Shown here: piece by piece, positions 8,990 to 17,940 of the stretch | Layout: the number at the start of each line of letters is the position of its first letter | Position numbering within the stretch: the stretch's first letter is position 1 | Source: Bacteroidota bacterium | GTDB taxonomy: Bacteria; Bacteroidota; Ignavibacteria; Ignavibacteriales; Ignavibacteriaceae | Length of the DNA: 64,000 bases | Direction: 5' to 3' | Assembly (NCBI GenBank): GCA_021831685.1 | Contig: JAKBMG010000092.1 | Coordinates: forward strand, 34,514 to 98,513 | The notes under the pieces: generated by a model | Databases searched by the model: none | The model's input: only the letters and a program-made list of their open reading frames with translations | Told to the model about the DNA's origin: nothing | Made by a program: the position numbers and the translations under genes

Positions 8990-10930
8990 ATGTCAAAAAA
9001 AGTATGGTACTGGATTAACGAAAGAATTCCTCTTTCTTCAATACTTAGAATGGGAATGGATGAAGAAATCCCCGGAGGTTCAAGATTTTCGTACGCTCTT
9101 GGAAGTGCAACATTGTTAGTATTTCTAATCCAACTAATTACGGGTGTGCTTGAACTATTTTATTATGCACCAACTGTTGACCACGCTTACGACAGTATAA
9201 ATTTTCTGAGGGTTGAAGTACCCTTCGGATGGTTGATTCATGGGTTGCATTACTGGGGAGCCACCGCCATGATTGTGATTGTTTCACTTCATATGCTTCG
9301 AGTTTTTATATGGGGAGCATATAAAAATCCGAGACAGCTGACCTGGCTCCTTGGTGTTATCCTGTTTTTGTTAGCACTCGGAATGAGTTTTACGGGAGCA
9401 GCGCTTCCGTGGGATCAACGAGGCTACTGGGCAGCGCAGGTTGGAACAAATATAGGGGGAACATTTCCTTTTATAGGTAATTTTATTAAACAAGTAATTA
9501 GGGGCGGCAGTTCAATGGGGCAGCTGACACTGTCAAGATTTTTCATATTGCACGTGGCTGTTATACCAGGGATTATTGTAATGTTTATCATACTTCATTT
9601 GGTAGCGTTTAGAAAACACGGGAGTGTGGGACCATGGGAAGAAGAAAAAAGAAATATAACCGGACAATTTTGGCCGGATCAAATTTTTAAGGACGTTTTA
9701 GTAGCAATTATAATTTTGTTGGCGTTAGTCGCCTTATCAACATTTTCTCCGCCACCTTTTTCAGGTCCTGCAGATCCGATGGACAGTTCGTACGTACCAA
9801 AGCCAGAATGGAATTTTTTGTTTCTTTATCAAGCTTTAAAATTCTTTCCCGGTGTACTTGAAGTTATAGGGACAGTAGGAATTCCCACAGTACTTGTTTT
9901 ACTATTGTTACTGCTTCCATTTATTGATAAAAATAAAATTAGAAATCCATTTAAGCGATTGATTGTAGTTCCAACCGGGCTATTAATAGTTATGGCAGTA
10001 ATCATACTAACAATTGCCGGTTATCTAAGTGGTGAATCAACAGCGGTTAAACAAAAAAGTAATTCAAAAGAAGTCCTTCATAAAGAAAATTTTTCTTCAA
10101 ATGATATAAGACTTGGCAAACAACTTTTCACATCGATAGGATGTATTGGTTGCCACTCAATTATGGGCACGGGCGGGACAGTTGGTCCAGATCTTTCAAA
10201 CGAAGTTCAGAAAGGAAGGACAAAGGAATGGTTGATTGCTCAAATACAAAACTCAAAATCGCACAACCCAACTTCCATAATGCCGCCTTTTTCATTTTTG
10301 AAAGTCGCACAATTAAATCAATTGGTAGCATTTTTGTTGACACCAAGCAACATGGGACCCGGATCGGCTCCGCAGATTGTTTCAACACAACCAAGCAATT
10401 CAAACGCTAATACAGTTGCAATTCCAGATACAGCAAGCCAACCAAAAGTCGATTCAGTAAATCTTCAATCCGCAGGATTAGCGGCTTCAATTCTTGGCAG
10501 CGCCGAGCACGGAAAAGTATTATTTGATAAAAATTGTGTAGCTTGTCATGGTAAGAATGGCATAGGAAAAATATCCAACCCGGGTTCGGCAACAGGAGTA
10601 GTTCCGGCTTTAAATCCGATCTCACAAAGATTATATAACAAAGACCCTGAAATATTTTCAAAGAATATTGACATCATAATTCAACATGGAGCAGTTCCTA
10701 AAGGCGCAAATCCTGCACTAAAAATGGAAGCCTTCGGAGACCAGCAAGCGCTTTCGCAACAGCAAATTTCGGATATTGAAGCCTACATTCTATCAATAAA
10801 CGGAATAGAAAGAGGAATGATAAAAGAACCCGGAATGGAACCAGTTTCATTTTTTACATTAATAGCCGTTGTATTTGCAGGAATCGGATTGATCTTCTTA
10901 GTAGTCTGGAACGTAAAAAAGAAAAAATAA
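8990..10930 (+). CDS. Cytochrome b fused to a C-terminal diheme cytochrome c module and terminal TM helix
   Basis: Cytochrome b core (FSYALGSATLLVFLIQLITGVLELFYYAPT, HGLHYWGATAM, ALPWDQRGYWAAQVGTNIGG, KPEWNFLFLYQ), then CIGCH and CVACH haem-binding motifs and a C-terminal hydrophobic helix. Confidence 0.93.
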   Translation: MSKKVWYWINERIPLSSILRMGMDEEIPGGSRFSYALGSATLLVFLIQLITGVLELFYYAPTVDHAYDSINFLRVEVPFGWLIHGLHYWGATAMIVIVSLHMLRVFIWGAYKNPRQLTWLLGVILFLLALGMSFTGAALPWDQRGYWAAQVGTNIGGTFPFIGNFIKQVIRGGSSMGQLTLSRFFILHVAVIPGIIVMFIILHLVAFRKHGSVGPWEEEKRNITGQFWPDQIFKDVLVAIIILLALVALSTFSPPPFSGPADPMDSSYVPKPEWNFLFLYQALKFFPGVLEVIGTVGIPTVLVLLLLLLPFIDKNKIRNPFKRLIVVPTGLLIVMAVIILTIAGYLSGESTAVKQKSNSKEVLHKENFSSNDIRLGKQLFTSIGCIGCHSIMGTGGTVGPDLSNEVQKGRTKEWLIAQIQNSKSHNPTSIMPPFSFLKVAQLNQLVAFLLTPSNMGPGSAPQIVSTQPSNSNANTVAIPDTASQPKVDSVNLQSAGLAASILGSAEHGKVLFDKNCVACHGKNGIGKISNPGSATGVVPALNPISQRLYNKDPEIFSKNIDIIIQHGAVPKGANPALKMEAFGDQQALSQQQISDIEAYILSINGIERGMIKEPGMEPVSFFTLIAVVFAGIGLIFLVVWNVKKKK

Positions 10931-10938
10931 AATCATAT

Positions 10939-10968
10939 ATCCGGATTAGAAGAAATTCTAATCCGGAT
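10939..10968. terminator. Perfect 13-bp hairpin between convergent genes (candidate terminator, no clear poly-U tract)
   Basis: ATCCGGATTAGAA-gaaa-TTCTAATCCGGAT. Confidence 0.55.
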
Positions 10969-10977
10969 ACTTTGAAC

Positions 10978-11835
10978 TTATCCGCCAGTAGCGAAGCCCG
11001 GGTACAGAGTCATCCCACCGTCAATAAAAATACTTGTACCGGTGATATAATCGGCATGATCCGAAGCAAGCCAAACAGCAGCCCTACCTATGTCTTCTAC
11101 TTCTCCAATTCTACCGTAAGGAATTAATTCCATCAACTTATTATAAGCTTCCTGTGTATCCCAGGCGCTTTTATTTATCGGCGTTCTAATAGCACCGGGG
11201 CAAATACTATTTACGCGAATTCTGAAAGGTGCAACTTCCTGGGCAATACTTTTCATTAACATCATTATTCCCCCTTTGGATGAGGCATAATTTACATGTC
11301 CTGCCCAAGGAATAACTTCATGAACGGAGCTTATATGAATGATCTTTCCGGCAGCACAGGAAATTTCTTTTTTTACTCCCCGGCGCTTGAATTCTATAAT
11401 CGCTTCCCTGGCGCAAAGAAATTGCCCGGTAAGATTTACGCTTATGACCTTGTTCCATTTTTCAATCGTCATTTTATCGAAAGGAGAATCTTGTTGAAGC
11501 CCAGCATTGTTAACGAGAATATCAATAGTGCCAAATTCTTTATACATTTGATTAAACATTGAAATAACCTCTACCTCATTGCTTACGTCGGCTTGAATGG
11601 CAATGGCATTTACTCCTAACTTTTTAATTTTTTCAATCACGGCATTTGCTTCATCGGGATTGTTGACATAATTGACGACAACATCTGCGCCGGCATTGGC
11701 AAGTTGAATTGCGATGCCTTCGCCAATACCTGAATTAGCTCCGGTTACTAAAGCCTTCTGCCCGGAAAGGATTTTTATTGGTTCGGGTTGAGGCATTACT
11801 ACTTCGGGGAAATTTTCTTTTGCAGGTTCGCTCAT
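10978..11835 (-). CDS. SDR family oxidoreductase (glucose 1-dehydrogenase-like)
   Basis: KALVTGANSGIGEGIAIQLANAGADVV, NAGLQ, YASSKGG, GAIRTPIN. Confidence 0.9.
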   Translation of the reverse strand: MSEPAKENFPEVVMPQPEPIKILSGQKALVTGANSGIGEGIAIQLANAGADVVVNYVNNPDEANAVIEKIKKLGVNAIAIQADVSNEVEVISMFNQMYKEFGTIDILVNNAGLQQDSPFDKMTIEKWNKVISVNLTGQFLCAREAIIEFKRRGVKKEISCAAGKIIHISSVHEVIPWAGHVNYASSKGGIMMLMKSIAQEVAPFRIRVNSICPGAIRTPINKSAWDTQEAYNKLMELIPYGRIGEVEDIGRAAVWLASDHADYITGTSIFIDGGMTLYPGFATGG

Positions 11836-11861
11836 TTTTGCTCCAGTTGTTTTTTAATAAA

Positions 11862-14492
11862 TTAAACTTTTGGTTGAAGAAGCTTGGCTATCAAACCAGT
11901 CCACCCTGTTTGATGGGAAGCCCCCAATCCTTTTCCGTTATCTCCATTGAAATATTCGTGAAATAAAATATAATCCTTAAAATGTGGATCAGTTTGAAAT
12001 TTCTTATTCTCTCCGAAAACAGGGCGATTTCCATTTTCATCTTTCAAAAATATTCGTGAAAGTCGTTTTGTCAGTTCGTTGGCAATTTCTTTAAGAGTAA
12101 GATATTTTCCAGAGTTTACAGGATATTCTACCTTAAAATCATCACCATAATAATGATGAAATCTTTGCAGAGATTCGATGATTAAGAAATTTACAGGGAA
12201 CCAAATAGGTCCGCGCCAATTTGAATTACCTCCGAAAAGTCCGGTTTGAGATTCAGCAGGTTCATAATTAACAGAGAAAACCTTACCACCTGTTAAAAGT
12301 ACATAAGGATTTTTTTCATGATATTTTGAAAGCGCACGAATTCCGTACTCCGAAAGAAATTCTGTCTCATCCAACATTCGATTTAAGATTTTCTTTAAGC
12401 GATGTCCTCTCAGCAAAGAAAAGAGGCGTGTTTCTTTCATACCTTTATCCCGCCATCTTGAAACAAGATTAGCAAGATCGGGGCGATAGTTTAAGAACCA
12501 ATCGAGTCTTTCTGAAAACTTTGGGCTTGTATTCATTATTTCAGGTTCGAGCACTTCGACGGCAAAAAGCGGTATTAAGCCAACCATCGAGCGTACTTTT
12601 AGTTTTACATATTTATCGTCAGAGGTATGAAGGACATCATAAAAAAATTGATCTTCTTCATCCCATAGGTCTATTCCTTCGCCGGCAATATCAGTCATAG
12701 CACCAGCGATAAAAAGAAAGTGTTCCAAGAATTTCGTGGCGACATCTTGATACACAGGATTATGTTTTGAAAGCTCAAGAGAAATTCTTAAAAGATTAAG
12801 TGAGAACATTGCCATCCAGCTTGTAGCGTCTGCTTCTTCAAGATGCTCGCCTTCGGGTAAACCGGCGCTTCTATCGAATACTCCGATATTATCTAAGCCG
12901 AGAAAGCCACCTTGAAAGATATTTCTATTATCTTCATCCTTTCTATTAACCCACCATGTAAAATTAAGAAGGAGTTTATGAAAAACCGATTCAAGGAAAG
13001 GGATATCACCATGACCGTTATTTGCTTTCTGATCTATTTTATAAACTCGCCATGTTGCCCAAGCATGCACGGGCGGATTGACATCTGAGAAATTCCATTC
13101 ATAAGCAGGAAGCTGACCATTTGGGTTCATATACCACTCACGAGTTAAAAGTCTGAGTTGGTGTTTTGCAAACTCAGGATCAATCAAAGCAAATGGGATA
13201 CAATGGAAAGCCAAATCCCACGAAGCGTACCATGGGTATTCCCATTTATCAGGCATAGAAATTATATCCGAATTATTTAAATGATTCCATTCATTATTTC
13301 TGCCTTTATATCTTTCTGGTGGCGGAGAGGGTTGAGAAGGATCACCTTTTAGCCAATGCCGGACATCGTAATAATAAAATTGTTTACACCATAACATTCC
13401 TGCTAGCGCTTGCCGTTGGACGTTTTTTTCATCCTGACTTTTAATTTGAAACTCAAGTTCTTCATAAAATTCATCTGTCTCTTTAGTTCTCAGATTAAAG
13501 ATCGAATCGAAATCTTCAAAAGGATTTATTAATTCTGACTTGTCCGAATTAGCCTTCAATCTTAGTCTAATTACTTTTGAGCCAAGCGCTGGAAGTGTAA
13601 TTTTATAGTTTATGCCAGCTTTCGTCCCGGCCGTATTATTTACAGCTTCCTTTTTACCGTTTACTATGAAGTCATTTATGCCATCCTTAAAAAGGCTTTC
13701 AGAATCAACATTATAAAGTTTTTTAATATTAGTATCATTATCGCAAAAAAGTAATTCGGGATTTTCTTCATAGAAAAGAGAATAGTTGCCTATATTTTGA
13801 TGACTTAATAGAAGATAATTTTTATTTCCGGTACTTATTCCGGGTTTATAATCATCATAACCCCAAGACCAGGTATTTCTGAACCAGATTTGAGGGACAA
13901 CATTTAGCACGGCATTTTCATTAGCGCGATTGCAAACAGTAAGCTTAATTAAGATATCTTCCGTGCCAGCTTTAGAATATTCTATAAAGACGTCAAAGTA
14001 TTTATCTTCATTAAAGATTCCAGTATCGATTAATTCAAATTCAGGATCAAGTTTTCCGCGTTTTTGATTTTCCTGGAGAAGCTGAGAATAAGGGAATTCT
14101 GTTTGAGGATATTTGTACAACATTTTCATGTATGAATGCGTCGGAATATTTTCTAAGTAATAAAAATATTCTTTAACATCTTCGCCGTGATTTCCTTCTT
14201 TGCCTGTCAATCCGAAATATCTCTCTTTCAGGATCGAATCTTTACCATTCCAAAAAGAAAGAGCAAAACAAATAGTTTGTTTATCGTCGCAAATACCTCC
14301 GATACCTTCTTCGCCCCAGCGGTAAGCTTTGCTTCGAGCTGCATCGTGTGAGACGTAATCCCACGCATCGCCATTCGCTGAATAATCTTCTCTGACAGTT
14401 CCCCACTGGCGGTCAGTTAAATAGGGTCCCCATTTTCGCCATAAAGAATTTCCTTTCTTAATTTCTAAAAGCCGGGCATTTTCAGCAAGCAT
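11862..14492 (-). CDS. Glucosidase-like (alpha/alpha)6 glycoside hydrolase (GH63/MGH1-like)
   Basis: WEYPWYASWDLAFHCIPFALIDPEFAKHQL, EADATSWMAMFSLNLL, FGGNSNWRGPIWFPVNFLIIESLQRF, GWTGLIAKLL. Confidence 0.85.
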   Translation of the reverse strand: MLAENARLLEIKKGNSLWRKWGPYLTDRQWGTVREDYSANGDAWDYVSHDAARSKAYRWGEEGIGGICDDKQTICFALSFWNGKDSILKERYFGLTGKEGNHGEDVKEYFYYLENIPTHSYMKMLYKYPQTEFPYSQLLQENQKRGKLDPEFELIDTGIFNEDKYFDVFIEYSKAGTEDILIKLTVCNRANENAVLNVVPQIWFRNTWSWGYDDYKPGISTGNKNYLLLSHQNIGNYSLFYEENPELLFCDNDTNIKKLYNVDSESLFKDGINDFIVNGKKEAVNNTAGTKAGINYKITLPALGSKVIRLRLKANSDKSELINPFEDFDSIFNLRTKETDEFYEELEFQIKSQDEKNVQRQALAGMLWCKQFYYYDVRHWLKGDPSQPSPPPERYKGRNNEWNHLNNSDIISMPDKWEYPWYASWDLAFHCIPFALIDPEFAKHQLRLLTREWYMNPNGQLPAYEWNFSDVNPPVHAWATWRVYKIDQKANNGHGDIPFLESVFHKLLLNFTWWVNRKDEDNRNIFQGGFLGLDNIGVFDRSAGLPEGEHLEEADATSWMAMFSLNLLRISLELSKHNPVYQDVATKFLEHFLFIAGAMTDIAGEGIDLWDEEDQFFYDVLHTSDDKYVKLKVRSMVGLIPLFAVEVLEPEIMNTSPKFSERLDWFLNYRPDLANLVSRWRDKGMKETRLFSLLRGHRLKKILNRMLDETEFLSEYGIRALSKYHEKNPYVLLTGGKVFSVNYEPAESQTGLFGGNSNWRGPIWFPVNFLIIESLQRFHHYYGDDFKVEYPVNSGKYLTLKEIANELTKRLSRIFLKDENGNRPVFGENKKFQTDPHFKDYILFHEYFNGDNGKGLGASHQTGWTGLIAKLLQPKV

Positions 14493-15029
14493 CGTATCTC
14501 CAATGTTTTACATTGTAAATATGATAATAATACATTTGAAAACATGTTAAGCACATTACATTTTTGAAATGATAGGTTCGTATGACGGCAAGCCGCAATC
14601 CGTCGAGATGGATGGGTTTGGAATGAAACTCATAGGTAATAGAAGAGGGACAGGGTATGAACAGATAAGAGTACATTTGAATTAAATACAAATGATTTTT
14701 TACTTTCAGCAAGAATGACCACACAGAGAGTAACGAAATGGAGCGAAGAGAGCTTGCGAACGCAGCTGAATGGAAATAGGAACGGAGAGGACCTAGTCGC
14801 ATTAAAATGACGAATGAAGATAATGACATATGCGGCTTTTTTAATTTCGTCCAATATTTGCGATAAACGGCAATTAGAAAGCCGCTGGCGAGATGCCGAA
14901 TTGATAATGTGCTTAATTGCTTCCGTTAGGGCGGAATTATTGGGAATTTGACAATTGTACCGGAACGGGAGGTTGCAATTATCAGTAATGATGACAAAAG
15001 AACGTTAAAATCGGAAGAAATTATTTGAC

Positions 15030-15180
15030 TTATTTTTCTTTTTTAAAAGCTTCAGACAACACATTGTATAAATCCGCTTTGGTGAAGGGTTTGGACAAAT
15101 AATATGTAAATCCGAAGAATAAAAAGTTTTCTTTGTCTCCCTCCATTGCATAAGCTGTAACTGCTATAATAGGTATATTT
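15030..15180 (-). pseudogene. C-terminal remnant of a response-regulator receiver domain, +1 frame relative to the upstream kinase
   Basis: Minus-strand translation NIPIIAVTAYAMEGDKENFLFFGFTYYLSKPFTKADLYNVLSEAFKKEK* has the receiver-domain Thr/Ala...Lys-Pro signature but no N-terminal half. Confidence 0.75.
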
Positions 15181-17460
15181 TTATAATAAAGAAATATTGA
15201 TAGGAAGTTTTATTGTAAAAACAGATCCTTTATTTATTTCACTCTTTAAAGAAATGCTTCCATTCATTCTGTCGATAAAATGTTTGGTTATAGTTAAACC
15301 TAAACCGGTGCCTTCAAATCTTCTGGAATAACCTTCGCTGGCTTGACGGAATTCCTCAAATATTAACTTCTGACTCTCTTTCGCTATCCCGATACCAGTA
15401 TCAATTATTTTTATTATTATCCAATGTTTTTCATCATTTTCTTCTTTATCTATTTTAACAATTATCCCTCCTTTAATTGTAAATTTAATGGCATTGTTAA
15501 CAAGGTTTTCAATTATTTCTCTAAACATTCTCTCGTCTAAATTTACTTGGATGGAATCAAACACATTATTGATTTCAAGAAATAATCCTTTTTTATCTGC
15601 CAGGTCTTTGAGCATTTTAATTACTTGCTTTATGCAATCTATTGCTTCAAAGGGCGCATAATTAACCGGTAGACGATCAGCTTCAATTCTTGAAAGGTCA
15701 AGAATAAGATTTAAAGTTTCCAACAACCTATTGCCGCTTGTATTGATTGCCTCGATCATTTCTAAGGATTGGCTGTTTGCCAATTCATCTTTTAGGATAT
15801 CCGAAAAGCCCAGGATACCGATTAAAGGGGTGCGAAGTTCGTGGCTCATATTTGCAAGGAAGTTTGATTTTAGGCGGTTCATTTCTTCTGCATTTTCTTT
15901 TGCTTTAACTAATTCTTCAAGCGTTTTCTTTCGCTCAGTAATATCTATTAAAATCCCTCTTAAGCCTTCAGCTTTATTATCAATTATAATTGAACTTGCA
16001 TATACTAAGCACGGGAATTCCGAACCGTCTTTACGGATGGCAATAAATTCTATTCCACCAAATTGTTCACCGTTTAACACTTGATAAAATTTAGCAATAA
16101 CAAGTTCCCTATCATTGGAATGTAGGAATTGATTAATTGTTAAACCATTTTTCAAATCTTCTTCTGTGTATAAGAAGCTTTTTAGTCCCTCTTTATTAAT
16201 GTAGGTTACTAGTGTATCATTTTTGACTTCAAAAACAGTCTGCGGCAGCAAATCAGCTAGGTCCTTAAATCTTTTTTCACTTTCTCTTAAAGCAAGCTCG
16301 GCTAATTTCTTATCATTTATATTTTCGAGCATTGATAATAGATATAATATTTCACCTTTTTTACTTTTAATAACAGAGGAAGTTAAATTGACCCAGAAAA
16401 CATTTCCCGTTTTACTTATATATCTTTTTTCAAAGTTTATGATACTTGATTTTGTTGAAATTGTATTTAGAAATAATTCCTTGCTTCTGGTTTTATCATC
16501 ACCAAAAGTAATATCGTCAATACTCATATTTCGTAATTCATCTTCTGAGTAACCTAACATTTTCTGCAATGCAAAGTTTGCAGACAAATATCTACCGGAA
16601 GTTGAGATCCTTGCCATTCCGATAGGTGCAGAGACAAAGATATTCTTATAAAGTTCTTCACTCTCCTTAAATTGATTTCGTGTATTTATCAATTCAGTTA
16701 TATCATGCGATATTCCTATTACTCCTATCATTTTATTGTCTTCACCATAATAGGGTAATAATTTTGTATCGTTATACCGATCGTTAAATAGAATAATTCC
16801 GTTTTGTACTTCTCCACTTAAAGCTCCTAGGAATGCTTCCTTTCCCCTGATTATACTGCCATCTAATAATTCAAACGGGGCGTTATTATATAAATCAACA
16901 ATGTTTTTGCCTATTAATTCTTCACTTTTAATCCCGGATGTTTCAAGGCCATTACCCTGTGAAAATGTAGCGACGCCTTCTCTATTTACGATAAAAAGAA
17001 CAACAGGGAAATTGCTAACAATAGTGCGGAAATTTTCTTCTGACTCTCTTAAACGTTTTTCTATATTCTTGTTTTTTTCTATTTCTTCTGCTTCTTTTAA
17101 AGCTCTATTTATTGCCGGCAAAAGTTTTATAATTTTATCTTTTAAGACGTAATCGGTAGCACCCATTCTAAGAGCTTCGATTGCACGATCTTCGCCTATA
17201 TGACCTGAGACATAAATATAGGGTACATTTATAGCTAATTCTTTTGCTATTTTTAAGGCTTCCAATCCATTAAAAGATGGCAGGGCGAAATCAGAGAGTA
17301 TTAGATCAAACTTTTCATGAGTAAGCGCATATTCAAAATCATGTCTGCTATCCACTCTTTTTATTTTGCAGGAGGTTAATTCGGAATTAATAGTTTGATC
17401 GATTAACATTGCATCTTTATCATCATCCTCCAGATGGAGAATTTTAATTATTCTGTTCAT
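15181..17460 (-). CDS. Hybrid sensor histidine kinase: N-terminal receiver, multiple PAS, HisKA/HATPase
   Basis: ILHLEDDDKDAMLI receiver; several PAS segments; FLANMSHELRTPLIGILGFSD; NLVNNAIKF, DTGIGI, FEGTGLGLTI. Confidence 0.93.
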   Translation of the reverse strand: MNRIIKILHLEDDDKDAMLIDQTINSELTSCKIKRVDSRHDFEYALTHEKFDLILSDFALPSFNGLEALKIAKELAINVPYIYVSGHIGEDRAIEALRMGATDYVLKDKIIKLLPAINRALKEAEEIEKNKNIEKRLRESEENFRTIVSNFPVVLFIVNREGVATFSQGNGLETSGIKSEELIGKNIVDLYNNAPFELLDGSIIRGKEAFLGALSGEVQNGIILFNDRYNDTKLLPYYGEDNKMIGVIGISHDITELINTRNQFKESEELYKNIFVSAPIGMARISTSGRYLSANFALQKMLGYSEDELRNMSIDDITFGDDKTRSKELFLNTISTKSSIINFEKRYISKTGNVFWVNLTSSVIKSKKGEILYLLSMLENINDKKLAELALRESEKRFKDLADLLPQTVFEVKNDTLVTYINKEGLKSFLYTEEDLKNGLTINQFLHSNDRELVIAKFYQVLNGEQFGGIEFIAIRKDGSEFPCLVYASSIIIDNKAEGLRGILIDITERKKTLEELVKAKENAEEMNRLKSNFLANMSHELRTPLIGILGFSDILKDELANSQSLEMIEAINTSGNRLLETLNLILDLSRIEADRLPVNYAPFEAIDCIKQVIKMLKDLADKKGLFLEINNVFDSIQVNLDERMFREIIENLVNNAIKFTIKGGIIVKIDKEENDEKHWIIIKIIDTGIGIAKESQKLIFEEFRQASEGYSRRFEGTGLGLTITKHFIDRMNGSISLKSEINKGSVFTIKLPINISLL

Positions 17461-17487
17461 AAAAGATCCAAAAATATCTATTTGAAT

Positions 17488-17940
17488 TTATTTTTGTTTA
17501 ACGCTCATTGGAGGGGGTTCATTTATTACCGCCCAGAATAAGCCGAGTTGTTTTATAGTACGAATAAACTCTTGAAAATCTACGGGCTTAACTACATAAG
17601 CGTTAGCACCAAGCTTATAACCTTCCACTAAATCCTTTTCCTGATTGGATGATGTTAAAATAACGCAGGGAATCATTTTAAGATTTTCATCCGACTTTAT
17701 TTGTTTCAGTACTTCAAGCCCGGTAACCTTAGGCATTTTAATATCCAATAAAATTACTGCGGGGTTTACAGAAATACGGTTTGTAAATTTTCCATTGTAA
17801 TGTAAATAGTCAAGCGCTTCTTTGCCATCATTAACCACATCAACTTCATTTGCAAGGTTAAATTCTTCCAAAGCAGCCAGGGTTAATTCAATATCATTTT
17901 TATCATCCTCAGCAAGTAGAATTCTTTTTAATTCATTCAT
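17488..17940 (-). CDS. Rcp1-like single-domain response regulator
   Basis: ILLAEDDKNDIELTLAALEE, VILLDIKMPKVTGLEVLKQIK, VKPVDF. Confidence 0.92.
   Translation of the reverse strand: MNELKRILLAEDDKNDIELTLAALEEFNLANEVDVVNDGKEALDYLHYNGKFTNRISVNPAVILLDIKMPKVTGLEVLKQIKSDENLKMIPCVILTSSNQEKDLVEGYKLGANAYVVKPVDFQEFIRTIKQLGLFWAVINEPPPMSVKQK

Noticed and set aside
14482-14854. Minus-strand ORFs of 74-115 aa in the spacer upstream of the kinase
   Set aside because: No start context, low-complexity R/S/L-rich translation; likely non-coding repeat-like DNA.
15181-15200. Programmed frameshift joining the kinase to the receiver tail
   Set aside because: The tail lacks the first half of the receiver domain including the acceptor Asp, so a frameshifted fusion would not be a working receiver; a decayed remnant is simpler.
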